This document shows positions 33,727 to 42,348 of a DNA stretch of 64,000 nucleotides, piece by piece. The stretch lies in contig NZ_JAIPUS010000001.1 of the NCBI RefSeq assembly GCF_020055675.1, positions 310,001 through 374,000 of the forward strand, in the 5' to 3' direction. Numbering within the stretch: position 1 is the stretch's first letter; each line of letters starts with the position of its first letter. The position numbers and the translations under genes were made by a program. Origin of the DNA: Marivita sp. Lineage in GTDB: Bacteria; Pseudomonadota; Alphaproteobacteria; Rhodobacterales; Rhodobacteraceae. Below the pieces are notes generated by a model. The model searched no databases. It worked only from the letters and a program-made list of their open reading frames with translations, and was not told the DNA's origin.

Positions 33727-34647
33727 TCAAGCGAACCGATCGATCAAGCTCTGGTCGATCTGGACAAGCGCACCCTTGCCCTGGATGACGTGGCGGGCCA
33801 GGCGGTTGGCCGTCTCTATGCTGAATTTACGGGACCATCCCGCCATTTGCCCAGCCAGAAGCGCCGCGTTGAAACTGTCCCCCGCAGCGGTTGTGTCCAC
33901 CACATCGGACAGCGGTTCGACCTCGATTATGCCGTGCGCGTCGCTATCGCGGTAATGCACATCCGCCGCGCCGTTCTTGACGACGACCGTGTCTGCGCCT
34001 GCCTGACAATACCGTCCCACGGTTGCAGCCGGGTCTGCATCCCCAAACCAGCTGGTTTCGTCCTCGAACGAGGGCAGGATCATGGTGCTCACCGCTGCGG
34101 CTTGCATCACCGCTTCGGTCATGTCTGAGGGGCTGTCCCAAAGACGCGGGCGCAGGTTGGGATCAAACACCACCTCTTTGCCGGCACGCCGCGCTTTTCC
34201 GATCCCATCGAGCAGCGTCGCCCGGTCCTGGCGGTCGAGGATCGCAAGCGTGATTCCGGAGAAATAGATGATGTCTGCCCGTGACTGCGCGGCCCCCAAT
34301 GCGGCCGCATCCCGCGCGAGACATCGCGCCGCGGACTGCCCGCGCCAGTACGAAAAGCTGCGTTCTCCGGCGTTCAAGGTGATCAGGTAAAGGCCGACCG
34401 ACCGGCCCGGTATGACCTGCACATGTTCTGTGCCGATCCCAGATGTGCTCATCATATCCAGCATTTGCCCGGAGATCGCATCCTCCCCGACCGCGGTGAA
34501 ATAGGACACATCCGCCTGTGAGCAAAGCTGCGCGAGATACCACGCGGTATTGAACGTGTCCCCTGCAAACCCCAGGCTGTAGCTCCCCGGGGTCGACGCC
34601 GGGGCCAGTTCTGCCATGCATTCGCCTATGAAAAGGACACGTACCAT
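33727..34647 (-). CDS. kdgK: PfkB-family sugar kinase, probably 2-keto-3-deoxygluconate kinase
   Basis: A 306-residue ribokinase-fold enzyme: MVRVLFIGECMAEL and GFAGDTFNTAWYLAQL at the start (sugar-binding Gly motif), YFTAVGEDAISGQML near 55, FDPNLRPRLW near 165, and VDTTAAGDSFNAALLAG near 250, with catalytic Asp in the AAGDS motif. Together with kduD next to it, phosphorylation of 2-keto-3-deoxygluconate to KDPG is the likely reaction, feeding the Entner-Doudoroff aldolase. Start at ATG 34647 gives a family-typical N-terminus. It is divergent from kduD, sharing a 158-bp control region. Confidence 0.82.
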   Translation of the reverse strand: MVRVLFIGECMAELAPASTPGSYSLGFAGDTFNTAWYLAQLCSQADVSYFTAVGEDAISGQMLDMMSTSGIGTEHVQVIPGRSVGLYLITLNAGERSFSYWRGQSAARCLARDAAALGAAQSRADIIYFSGITLAILDRQDRATLLDGIGKARRAGKEVVFDPNLRPRLWDSPSDMTEAVMQAAAVSTMILPSFEDETSWFGDADPAATVGRYCQAGADTVVVKNGAADVHYRDSDAHGIIEVEPLSDVVDTTAAGDSFNAALLAGQMAGWSRKFSIETANRLARHVIQGKGALVQIDQSLIDRFA

Positions 34648-34805
34648 GAACCATCCGTCCGTTTTGAGCTGAGCCTCGACAGCACAATCGTATCGCTTGG
34701 GATATGTCAACGAAACAGGCCGACAAGCGACGAAGCGGCTGGTCACCTCCGGGGTGGTCCGGTTACACTTGCCTGCAACCGACGCCGACCCGAAAGGACA
34801 ACAAG

Positions 34806-35561
34806 ATGACCCGATTTTCCTTGACCGGTACGCGCGCTTTCGTGACCGGCGCAAATACCGGGATCGGGCAGGCGATTGCCCTTGATCTTGCCCGCCACGG
34901 CAGCGCGGTGGTCGCGGTTGGACGATCCTCGATGCAAGAAACCCTCGATGGCATTGCAGCCGAAGGTGGACAGGGTGTCGAACTGCGCGCTGACCTGGCA
35001 AGCCCGTCCAGCGCGGTTGCCGCATTCGAAGAGACGCTTGCCACGCAGGGCCCGGTCGATATCCTCGTGAACAATGCCGGGATCATTCGCCGCAATGACA
35101 GCATCGACTTCACCGAAGAAGACTGGGACGCGGTGATGGATATCAACCTAAAGGTCGTGTTCTTCCTGAGTCAGGCATTTGCCCGCGCACGCCTGTCCGC
35201 AGGGCAGGGTGGGAGTATCGTGAACATCGCCTCTCTTTTGTCGTTTCAGGGCGGCATCCGTGTGCCCAGCTATACAGCGTCGAAAAGCGGCGTGGCTGGC
35301 CTGACACAGACCTTGTCCAACGAATGGTCGCCCAAGGGAATCACGGTCAATTCCGTGGCGCCTGGATATGTCGAGACAAACAACACCGAGGATTTGCTCA
35401 AGGACCCGGAGCGGCGTCAGGCGATCCTCGACCGCATTCCCGTCGGGAGATGGGCGAGGCCGGACGATATCGCGGGCGCGGTGACATTCCTTGCCTCGCC
35501 CGCCGCGCGTTACGTGACCGGGATCACCATGCCGGTGGATGGCGGGTGGCTGGGGCGGTAG
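34806..35561 (+). CDS. kduD: 2-dehydro-3-deoxy-D-gluconate 5-dehydrogenase
   Basis: A 251-residue SDR with the features of KduD: FSLTGTRAFVTGANTGIGQAIA, DILVNNAGIIRRNDSIDFTEEDWDAVMDINLK (typical of KduD), IVNIASLLSFQGGIRVPSYTASKSG with catalytic Tyr/Lys, and PVDGGWLGR at the end. KduD interconverts 2,5-diketo-3-deoxygluconate and 2-keto-3-deoxygluconate with NAD(H), in breakdown of uronates and pectin or alginate products. The ATG at 34806 has AAGGACAAC before it. No kduI is adjacent. Confidence 0.87.
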   Translation: MTRFSLTGTRAFVTGANTGIGQAIALDLARHGSAVVAVGRSSMQETLDGIAAEGGQGVELRADLASPSSAVAAFEETLATQGPVDILVNNAGIIRRNDSIDFTEEDWDAVMDINLKVVFFLSQAFARARLSAGQGGSIVNIASLLSFQGGIRVPSYTASKSGVAGLTQTLSNEWSPKGITVNSVAPGYVETNNTEDLLKDPERRQAILDRIPVGRWARPDDIAGAVTFLASPAARYVTGITMPVDGGWLGR

Positions 35562-35585
35562 CCGATTGGATGACCACCCTGTGTG

Positions 35586-36515
35586 TCATATGTTGACGCG
35601 ATCCGCGCCTTTCAGGCCAAGGATCTCGCGTGTTTGATCCGGTGTCGCGACCTGCATGCCCAATGTCTCGATGAGCGTTCTGGCGGTTTCGACCTGCTGT
35701 GCGTTCGATGTCGCGGGCACACCCGGCCCGGCCCAGAGAGAATCCTCCAGCCCGACGCGCACATGCCCACCTTGCGCCAGTGCCATCGCGGCAAGGGGCA
35801 TCTGGTGCCGCCCGGCGCCCAGCACCGACCATTGCCAATTGTATCCGAACAGCCGGTCCGCCGTTCGCTTCATGTGGGCCACGTCATCCGGGTGCGCGCC
35901 GATTCCCCCCATCAGGCCGAATACCGTCTGGATGAAAAGCGGTGGCTTGACCAGGCCGCGGTCCAGGAAGTGCCGCAGGTTATACAGATGTGCGGTGTCA
36001 TAACATTCGAACTCGAACCGCGTGTCATGCGCCGACAGTGTCGTGATGATGTCCTCGATCTGACCGAAGGTGTTGTTGAAAATGATGTTGCGGTTCGACA
36101 GGTAGTCCCGTTCCCAGTCATGTTGCAGATCGGGGTAGCGGTCGAGCATCGGATAAAGCCCGAAATTCATCGATCCCATGTTGAGCGATGCCAACTCCGG
36201 CTGCACGGTGGCGGCGGGACGCAGGCGGTCTTCGACACTCATGGTCGGGGCACCGCCGGTGGTGATGTTGATGATGCAATCGCATTGCGCGCGGATAGCC
36301 TTCAGGATGGGCGCGAAGGCTTCGGGTGTTTGCACGGGCCGTCCATCCGCGTCATCTCGGGCGTGCAGGTGCAGGATTGACGCTCCGGCGCGTGCGGCCG
36401 CGATGGCAGAGGCGGCGATCTGTTCGGACGTGACCGGCAGCGCGTCGGACATGGACGGCGTGTGGATCGCCCCGGTTATGGCGCAGGTCAGGATGACAGG
36501 TCGTGATTTGGTCAT
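35586..36515 (-). CDS. BKACE-family beta-keto acid cleavage enzyme (DUF849)
   Basis: A 309-residue TIM barrel of the BKACE (3-keto-5-aminohexanoate cleavage) family: VILTCAITGAIHTPSMSDALPVT at the start, ILHLHARDDADGRP near 47 (zinc His pair), INITTGGAPTMSVEDRL near 98, ASLNMGSMNFG near 128, and HVRVGLEDSLW near 250. BKACEs condense a beta-keto acid with acetyl-CoA, giving acetoacetate and a new acyl-CoA. The actual keto acid cannot be read. It lies tail-to-tail with kduD (24 bp gap) and head-to-head with an SDR gene. Confidence 0.9.
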   Translation of the reverse strand: MTKSRPVILTCAITGAIHTPSMSDALPVTSEQIAASAIAAARAGASILHLHARDDADGRPVQTPEAFAPILKAIRAQCDCIINITTGGAPTMSVEDRLRPAATVQPELASLNMGSMNFGLYPMLDRYPDLQHDWERDYLSNRNIIFNNTFGQIEDIITTLSAHDTRFEFECYDTAHLYNLRHFLDRGLVKPPLFIQTVFGLMGGIGAHPDDVAHMKRTADRLFGYNWQWSVLGAGRHQMPLAAMALAQGGHVRVGLEDSLWAGPGVPATSNAQQVETARTLIETLGMQVATPDQTREILGLKGADRVNI

Positions 36516-36543
36516 TTCATCACCTTACAGGTTTTGCATTGTC

Positions 36544-36565
36544 CCGCCACGTTCTAACGTGGCGG
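36544..36565. promoter_or_regulatory. Inverted repeat between divergent BKACE and SDR genes
   Basis: CCGCCACGTT at 36544-36553 and AACGTGGCGG at 36556-36565 are perfect inverted repeats with a 2-bp gap. Lying 29 bp from both gene starts in a 78-bp divergent spacer, it is placed as an operator for both genes. Confidence 0.6.
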
Positions 36566-36593
36566 TGGAACGGTCGCGATGGGAGGACGCATC

Positions 36594-37361
36594 ATGAGCT
36601 TTGGATTGAACGGCGCACGGGTGATTGTCACCGGGGCAGGGGCCGGCATTGGCCGCGCCATTGCCGAGGCGTTCGTGGCGCAGGGCGCGCGCGTGCATGT
36701 CTGTGACATCGACGTGACCACGCTGCGCGATTTGCCCAAGGGCATGGAGGGGATGCAGGCCGATATGGGTGATGCAACGCAGATCGACTGCTACATGACG
36801 GCGGCGATCACCGCGCTCCGGGGGGTGGATACGCTGGTGAACAACGCGGGCATTGCCGGGCCGACAGGCCGGGTGGACGACATCGACCCCGACGATTGGG
36901 ACGCCTGCCTGAGGGTCTGCCTGACCTCGCAATTTCATACCGTGCGCATGGCGGCGGATGCGCTGCGCCAGAGCGATAATGCCGCGATCGTCAATCTGTC
37001 TTCGCTTGCCGGGCGGTTGGGGTTCGGGTTGCGCACGCCTTACGCGGCCGCGAAATGGGGGGTGATCGGGCTGACCAAATCGCTTGCGATCGAGCTTGGG
37101 CCGGACGGTGTGCGGGTCAACGCGGTGCTGCCGGGCGTTGTTGCCGGAGATCGCCAGACGCGGGTCCTGCAAGCCAAGGCAGACCGGCAGGGCCGCAGTT
37201 TTGAAGAGGTGGAGGCCGAGGCCCTGCGCTACACCTCGACCGGACGCTATGTCCAACCCGAGGATATCGCCAACCAGGTGCTTTACCTTGCCAGCCCCAT
37301 GGGCGCGGCGGTGTCGGGTCAGGCGATCTCGGTCTGCGGGGATACCCAGATGTTGACCTGA
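36594..37361 (+). CDS. SDR-family oxidoreductase of the sugar-acid island
   Basis: A 255-residue SDR: VIVTGAGAGIGRAIAEAF, ADMGDATQ (Asp end of a strand near the adenine), DTLVNNAGIAGPTGRVDDIDPDDWDACL, NLSSLAGRLGFGLRTPYAAAKWG with catalytic Ser/Tyr/Lys near 140-160, and SGQAISVCGDTQML at the end. The FVAQGARVHVCDID strand ends in Asp, pointing to NAD. The start at 36594 follows GGGAGGAC. It is divergent from the BKACE gene, so the pair may oxidise a hydroxy acid to the keto acid that BKACE then cleaves; this is inference. Confidence 0.87.
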   Translation: MSFGLNGARVIVTGAGAGIGRAIAEAFVAQGARVHVCDIDVTTLRDLPKGMEGMQADMGDATQIDCYMTAAITALRGVDTLVNNAGIAGPTGRVDDIDPDDWDACLRVCLTSQFHTVRMAADALRQSDNAAIVNLSSLAGRLGFGLRTPYAAAKWGVIGLTKSLAIELGPDGVRVNAVLPGVVAGDRQTRVLQAKADRQGRSFEEVEAEALRYTSTGRYVQPEDIANQVLYLASPMGAAVSGQAISVCGDTQMLT

Positions 37362-37399
37362 TCGCCTGACCCGACAGGGGCGTGGTTCATGTTTTCCCG

Positions 37400-38677
37400 T
37401 CACCTGTAGATCAGCGTCGGCAGCCACATCGCGATTCCCGGCACAAAGGTCATCAGCAGAAGGCACGCGACCAGCGGGATGAGGAACGGTGCAGTCGAGA
37501 CGACACAGTGTTCGAACCGCACACCGGACACACGGCTCAGGACGTAGAGCACCATTCCCACGGGTGGTGTCAGCAGTCCCAGCATCAGGTTGAGCACCAT
37601 GATCACGCCGAAATGTACCGGGTCGATCCCCAGTTCGACTGCAACCGGCAAAAGCACGGGAACAAGAATGGTGATTGCGGCCACGGTCTCCATGAAGCAC
37701 CCGACGATCAACAGGATCAGGTTGATCATGAGCAGGATCACCCAGGGTCGATCCGACAGGGCCAGCAATACGGTTGCCGCTGCTTCAGGCACCCGGTTCG
37801 ATGTCAGGATCCAGGCGAAGATCGACGCCGCAGCGACCACGAACAGCACGACCGCGGTGGTCTCGATGGTGTCAAAGCTGACCCGCAGGAACCGTTTGAG
37901 TGTCAGCGTACGGTAGACGACAAGTCCCAGAAACAATGCATAGGCGCAGGCCGCGATGGCCGCCTCGGTCGGGGTGAAGGCACCCGACAGAATGCCTCCG
38001 ACGATGATGACCGGTGTCAGCAGTGACAGGAACGCCCGTGTAAAGGTCACCCACAGCAATTTCCACGCAAAGGGCTGGTCGCGCTTGAAATTTCGCACCC
38101 GGGCGAAATAGGCGACCATCAGCATGAGCGATGCGGCCATGATCATGCCCGGCAGGAAGCCCGCCGCAAAAAGTTGTCCGATGGAGGCACCTGAGACCAC
38201 GCCGTAGATCACCATCGGCAGCGATGGCGGGATGATCGGACCGATAGTCGACGACGCCGCGGTGACACCCACGGCAAAGCCCGGCTCGTAGCCCGCGTCA
38301 CGCATCGCCTTGATTTCGATGGAGCCAAGCCCGCCGGCATCGGCCACGGCCGCGCCGGACATGCCGGCAAAGATCACCGACGCACCCACGTTGACATGAC
38401 CAAGCCCGCCGCGCATCCACCCGACGAGCGCAAGCGCAAAGCTGAAAATCCGTTCGGTGATCCCGGCGCTGTTCATCAGGTTCCCGGCAAGGATGAAGAA
38501 CGGCACCGCCAGCAGCGGAAAGCTGTCCACCCCGTTGATGACCCGGTGTGCCACGATCAAAGGCGGCACGTCGCCCGTCAGGATGAAAAGGGCCGATCCG
38601 CCGATCAGCGCGATTGCCACCGGCACACCGCAAACCAGCAGCACACCGATGATGAGGAACAAAATGGTGAATGTCAT
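37400..38677 (-). CDS. dctM: TRAP transporter large permease (DctM type)
   Basis: A 425-residue membrane protein with about twelve helices. Family motifs: LLVCGVPVAIALIGGSALFI, a FPLLAVPFFILAGNLMNSAGITERI loop near 50, VIFAGMSGAAVADAGGLGSIEIKAM near 100, and IIPPSLPMVIYG near 150. It is the transport channel of a tripartite ATP-independent periplasmic uptake system driven by sodium or proton gradient. It is last of the dctP-dctQ-dctM order, 4 bp after dctQ. The neighbourhood suggests a sugar acid as substrate. Confidence 0.95.
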   Translation of the reverse strand: MTFTILFLIIGVLLVCGVPVAIALIGGSALFILTGDVPPLIVAHRVINGVDSFPLLAVPFFILAGNLMNSAGITERIFSFALALVGWMRGGLGHVNVGASVIFAGMSGAAVADAGGLGSIEIKAMRDAGYEPGFAVGVTAASSTIGPIIPPSLPMVIYGVVSGASIGQLFAAGFLPGMIMAASLMLMVAYFARVRNFKRDQPFAWKLLWVTFTRAFLSLLTPVIIVGGILSGAFTPTEAAIAACAYALFLGLVVYRTLTLKRFLRVSFDTIETTAVVLFVVAAASIFAWILTSNRVPEAAATVLLALSDRPWVILLMINLILLIVGCFMETVAAITILVPVLLPVAVELGIDPVHFGVIMVLNLMLGLLTPPVGMVLYVLSRVSGVRFEHCVVSTAPFLIPLVACLLLMTFVPGIAMWLPTLIYR

Positions 38678-38681
38678 CGGA

Positions 38682-39248
38682 TCAATCGACCCCTTTCATA
38701 TCGACATGATCGTCGGGATCAATCAGGTGGCTGGTTCCCAGGCGAATATGCTTCGCGGTGTTCCAGATCGCGTAAAGTGTCATGGCGGCAAAACAGACCG
38801 CGACATAGTAGTAGACCGCCGATTTCGGCACCTCGATGGACACCATGAGCTGTGTGGTGCGCCCGGCGAGCTGCATTGTCAGGTATGTCATGCCCGCGTA
38901 GAAGGCGACTGCGATGAGATCGATCGCGAATTGTGCAAACCTGCGCACCGTGCGAGGGACGTATCGGTACAGGAATTCGACCGCGATATGAGAATTCTTG
39001 CGCGTCGCCATGATCGCGCCGGTGAATGTCAGCGCGATGAGCAGGAAGCGGGCGATCTCTTCGGTCCATCCCAAAGAGTTGTTCAGGACGTAGCGGGTAA
39101 AGAACTGGAGAAAGACGACAAAGGCGAGAACCCAGAAAACCGTCAGCAGAGCGTAATCCTCGACGGAGATATCCGACAGGTCGATCTGCTCGTCTTCGTC
39201 TTCTATGTCGATTTTGGTGACTTGGAGTTCGTCCTGGATCTGCGACAT
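38682..39248 (-). CDS. dctQ: TRAP transporter small permease (DctQ type)
   Basis: A 188-residue four-helix protein. An acidic cytoplasmic start (KIDIEDEDEQIDLSDISVEDY) precedes FWVLAFVVFLQFFTRYVLNNSLGWTEEIARFLLIALTFTGAIMATRK, the classic DctQ signature; KNSHIAVEFLYRYVP follows. The ATG at 39248 has GAGG before it; an upstream codon would add six residues. DctQ binds DctM in the inner membrane and is required for transport. A hairpin separates it from dctP. Confidence 0.93.
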   Translation of the reverse strand: MSQIQDELQVTKIDIEDEDEQIDLSDISVEDYALLTVFWVLAFVVFLQFFTRYVLNNSLGWTEEIARFLLIALTFTGAIMATRKNSHIAVEFLYRYVPRTVRRFAQFAIDLIAVAFYAGMTYLTMQLAGRTTQLMVSIEVPKSAVYYYVAVCFAAMTLYAIWNTAKHIRLGTSHLIDPDDHVDMKGVD

Positions 39249-39288
39249 CGACGGAACCTCATGCAAGCGCGTGTCAGGGCATCAAAGA

Positions 39289-39310
39289 GGCCGCGCGCAT
39301 CCGCGCGGCC
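39289..39310 (-). terminator. Intra-operon hairpin between dctP and dctQ
   Basis: GGCCGCGCG at 39289-39297 and CGCGCGGCC at 39302-39310 form a perfect 9-bp stem, 28 bp after the dctP stop. On the minus strand it is followed by TCTTTGAT, not a strong T run. It probably stabilises the dctP message or ends part of the transcripts, giving more binding protein than permease. Confidence 0.6.
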
Positions 39311-39337
39311 CCATGTCTTCAAACCTGTGCCGGGCGA

Positions 39338-40336
39338 TCAGCCTTCGGCACCGATCGCTTGCAAGCGGTCATAGGTATCCTGATCCCAGGTTGCCATGTC
39401 GCCGTTGTGCATCTCCATCACGGCCTCGCGGAACGGCGTGATGTCGACCTCGTTCACATTGGTGCCTTGCTCGCGGAACCAGTCGGCCAATTCTGCTTCT
39501 GCATCGCGGATTTGCGATGTCACACAGCCCGCGGCATCTTCGATGATGCCTGTCAGGGTTTCCTGGTCTGCGGCATCAAGGCTGCCCCAGGTCGGACCGC
39601 CGACGATGCCAAGCAGGGAATCCACGATGTGGCCCGTCAGGTTGATGTCGGATTGCACTTCGTGGAATTTCTTGGCCTGGATCGTGGGCAGTGGGTTTTC
39701 CTGGCCGTCGACGGTGCCTTGCTGCAAGGCCAGGTAGACCTCTGCAAAGGCAATCGGGGTCGGATTGGCATCAACCGCACGCGGGAACATCATGTAAAGC
39801 GGCGCGTTCGGCACCCGCAACTTCATGTCCTCCATATCCGCAGGTGTCTGGATCGGCATGTTCGACGTGGTATGCCGCGCGCCGTAATAGGCCAATGTGA
39901 TGGCGTGGTTGCCGGTTGCGTCGTTGTAGCCCTGGAGCATATCGGCAAAAAGATCACTGCCGCGATAGGCTTCCCAGTGATCATAGTCCCGGAACATGAA
40001 CGGCGCGCCGCCGATTGCAATGGGCCCGTAGGAGCGCCCGGCAAACAGCTGTCCGGTCCAGATCATGTCGACGGTGCCAAGGCCCAGGCCTTCGTTGATA
40101 TCGACTTCCTTGCCCAACGAGGATGCCGGGAAAACTTCGATCCCGAGCCGGTTGTCGGTCGCTTCGGCCAGCTTGTCGCCCGCTTCGACCGCACATGTGT
40201 GATAGGGTTCGCTGGCTTCGTAGACATGCGCCCATTTCAGAACACGGTCTGCCTCTTGGGCGGTGGCCGGAAGCGCCATTGCCAAGGCGGTGGTTGCGGA
40301 CAGAGTGATCTTTAACATGTTTCGTTGAATTGTCAT
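39338..40336 (-). CDS. dctP: TRAP transporter substrate-binding protein (DctP type)
   Basis: A 332-residue periplasmic binding protein. After the signal peptide (MTIQRNMLKITLSATTALAMALPATAQ), family segments appear: VLKWAHVYEASEPYHTCAVEAGDKLAEATDNRL, FPASSLGKEVDINEGLGLGTVDMIW near 80, a MKLRVPNAPLYMMFPRAVDANPTPIAFAEVYLALQQGTVDGQENP stretch near 180-220 holding the Arg that binds the substrate carboxylate. Thus an organic acid, here probably a sugar acid, is the ligand. Start ATG 40336 has AGGGAGGA upstream. It follows the regulator-enzyme fusion gene by 39 bp on the same strand. Confidence 0.95.
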   Translation of the reverse strand: MTIQRNMLKITLSATTALAMALPATAQEADRVLKWAHVYEASEPYHTCAVEAGDKLAEATDNRLGIEVFPASSLGKEVDINEGLGLGTVDMIWTGQLFAGRSYGPIAIGGAPFMFRDYDHWEAYRGSDLFADMLQGYNDATGNHAITLAYYGARHTTSNMPIQTPADMEDMKLRVPNAPLYMMFPRAVDANPTPIAFAEVYLALQQGTVDGQENPLPTIQAKKFHEVQSDINLTGHIVDSLLGIVGGPTWGSLDAADQETLTGIIEDAAGCVTSQIRDAEAELADWFREQGTNVNEVDITPFREAVMEMHNGDMATWDQDTYDRLQAIGAEG

Positions 40337-40375
40337 TTTAGGTCCTCCCTTTTTGTCGTCGTTCACCCGCACGTC

Positions 40376-42148
40376 TCAGTCGGCAGTCTCCTCGCAGCTG
40401 AGCAGTGGGATGTCTTGGCGCGCGGCAAAATCGTTCAATGCCGTCACGGTCGTCTGGTCGAGGCCGAGGCCACCCTCCAGGCGGCGCTCGGCCTCGGCCC
40501 ATTCGCGGTCGCCAGCGGCCATTACGGTCTCCAGCGGTGCGGTGGCAGAGTGGCGAATGCTGTCGCGATAGCGGCGGATCACCGCTTCGGCGGTTGCCCG
40601 CCCCACGAAGGCATCCGGGTCGAGGGCAAGGACGAACGCCCCCAATCGGCGCGGTGTTGTCAGGTCGTCCGAGATCATTGGCGGCAATTCGCGGCTCAAC
40701 GGCGAGTCCGACAAAGCCGCCGACAGGATTTCCGAGATCCCGGCAAGACCGGCCCCCTTGTACCCGAAGGCACCGCCCAACGGGGCGAGCATCGTGGCCA
40801 ATTCCGGGGTGACGGTGTCGATTCCGTTGCTGTCAGACGCGGTGCGCGCCGGCAGGGTATTGCCCAGGGCCTGCGCAAGCTGCACCTTGTTGAAGGGAAT
40901 GGCGCTGGTCGCCATGTCGAAAAGCCAGGGTGGCTCATCCGATCCGGTACTGGCAGCAAAGGCGATCGGGTTGGTCCCGTGGAACCGTTCGGCCCCGCCA
41001 TGCAGGCGCACGTAAGGGTCTGAATTGCAGACGCACAGCCCGATCATGCCGGCCTCGGCAATGGCAAGCGCATAAGCGCCGGCCGCGCCAAAATGCGACG
41101 AATTCTGGATCGCAACTGCACCGATACCCGACTGGCCCGCCATGCCCACCGCAGCTTCGACCGCGGCATAGGTTGCACGGGCGCCATGCCCGTCATCCGC
41201 GTCCAGGAGGGCAACTGCGCCCGATGTGGTATCAAGCCTGATCTCGGGGTTGGTTTTCACCCGGCCATGTTCGAGCACTTTCAGGTAGTGCGGCAAGAGC
41301 CTGTAGCCGTGGCTGTCTACGCCATGCAGGGAGGCATGGCTGAGCGCGCGCAGGATGGCGTCCGTGGTGGACGCATCCGCCTTCACCTTGCCAAGAGCCA
41401 GGCGCGAGAAGTGCTCCATCTCGGACAGCATCACCCGCCGCCGTCCCGTCTCAAGCGGCGCGTCCGATTGCATTGCGTTGTAATCTTCGACGTTGCTGCG
41501 GATATGCTTACTCAACAACTCCGCAGCAAGATCGCCGTCATTTGCCCGGACAGCCTCTAGGATGGCGATATGGGTCGCATGGGAGCGGCTGATCCGGCGG
41601 CGATCTCCGGTCAGGCGCGCGCGAATGGACTGTATCCGCGACGCGATGGTGACAAACGACTTTTCGAGGTAGCGGTTGCCGCAGCGCCGGAACATTTCCA
41701 TGTGGAAATCGTGATCGGCCCGGGAAAATGCCGCGATATCGTTTTTTTCCAGCGCGGCCGCACCCAACTGTATCGACCGATCCAGATCTTTCGCCAGCCC
41801 GGCCTGGTCCTTCGCGATGGCAAGCCGAACAGCCTGCGTTTCAAGCACGTCGCGCAGGTAGCCCAGTTCCTTGACATCAGCGGTGTCGAGGGTGATCACC
41901 CGCGCCGACCGGTTCGGCGACATCACGACCAGGCCTTCCTGCGCGAGTTCAAGCAATGCCTCGCGGATCGGGCTCTTGCTCATGTTCAAAAGCGCCGACA
42001 GATCCGATTCCCGCAATGTCCGACCGAAGGCGAATTCATCCGTGACGATGCGCTCGCGTATCCAGTCGCGCGCCTGCTCTGACAGCTTGCGGCGCGTCTT
42101 GCCCTCTTGCGAGGGGGCGGTTCGAGGTAATGACGACTCTATCTCCAT
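40376..42148 (-). CDS. GntR/FCD transcriptional regulator fused to Ldh2-family dehydrogenase
   Basis: One uninterrupted 590-residue frame holds two proteins that are normally separate. Residues 20-85 are a GntR winged helix (QARDWIRERIVTDEFAFGRTL, LSALLNMSKSPIREALLELAQEGLV). Residues 92-220 are an FCD effector domain with candidate metal ligands Asp145, His149, His192 and His215. Residues 240-585 are a full malate/L-lactate dehydrogenase of the Ldh2/YlbC family: ASLHGVDSHGYRLLPHYL with His280, AIQNSSHFGAAGAYAL, VCNSDPYVRLHGG, GTNPIAFA and GAFGYKGAGLAGISEILSAAL. No stop or frameshift separates them. Met240 could be an internal start, but only a weak GGACGG precedes it. The gene heads the operon with dctPQM and has an operator-like repeat just upstream. 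Confidence 0.9.
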   Translation of the reverse strand: MEIESSLPRTAPSQEGKTRRKLSEQARDWIRERIVTDEFAFGRTLRESDLSALLNMSKSPIREALLELAQEGLVVMSPNRSARVITLDTADVKELGYLRDVLETQAVRLAIAKDQAGLAKDLDRSIQLGAAALEKNDIAAFSRADHDFHMEMFRRCGNRYLEKSFVTIASRIQSIRARLTGDRRRISRSHATHIAILEAVRANDGDLAAELLSKHIRSNVEDYNAMQSDAPLETGRRRVMLSEMEHFSRLALGKVKADASTTDAILRALSHASLHGVDSHGYRLLPHYLKVLEHGRVKTNPEIRLDTTSGAVALLDADDGHGARATYAAVEAAVGMAGQSGIGAVAIQNSSHFGAAGAYALAIAEAGMIGLCVCNSDPYVRLHGGAERFHGTNPIAFAASTGSDEPPWLFDMATSAIPFNKVQLAQALGNTLPARTASDSNGIDTVTPELATMLAPLGGAFGYKGAGLAGISEILSAALSDSPLSRELPPMISDDLTTPRRLGAFVLALDPDAFVGRATAEAVIRRYRDSIRHSATAPLETVMAAGDREWAEAERRLEGGLGLDQTTVTALNDFAARQDIPLLSCEETAD

Positions 42149-42161
42149 GCGGAGACGATAG

Positions 42162-42180
42162 GTGATATCCGATATATCAC
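42162..42180. promoter_or_regulatory. Operator-like inverted repeat GTGATAT-N5-ATATCAC (site 1)
   Basis: GTGATAT at 42162-42168 and ATATCAC at 42174-42180 are perfect 7-bp inverted repeats, 13 bp before the start of the GntR-dehydrogenase fusion. The same half-sites and spacing recur at 47641-47659. Size and symmetry fit a FadR-type GntR operator, so it is probably the autoregulatory site of the fusion protein. Confidence 0.75.
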
Positions 42181-42348
42181 AAGAAAAATTTTCGCCATTT
42201 TGAACGTTCGGCAGGTGTGCGGATGCGCTGGTCGTTGGAGGCGCGACACATCGGGCGGCGCAGCAAAAAGCCCCGGACGCCGACTGCGGACCTCCGGGGC
42301 TTGGCTGGATGACCGGGATCACGTCATCCGTTCGGGATGCGCTTGGGC

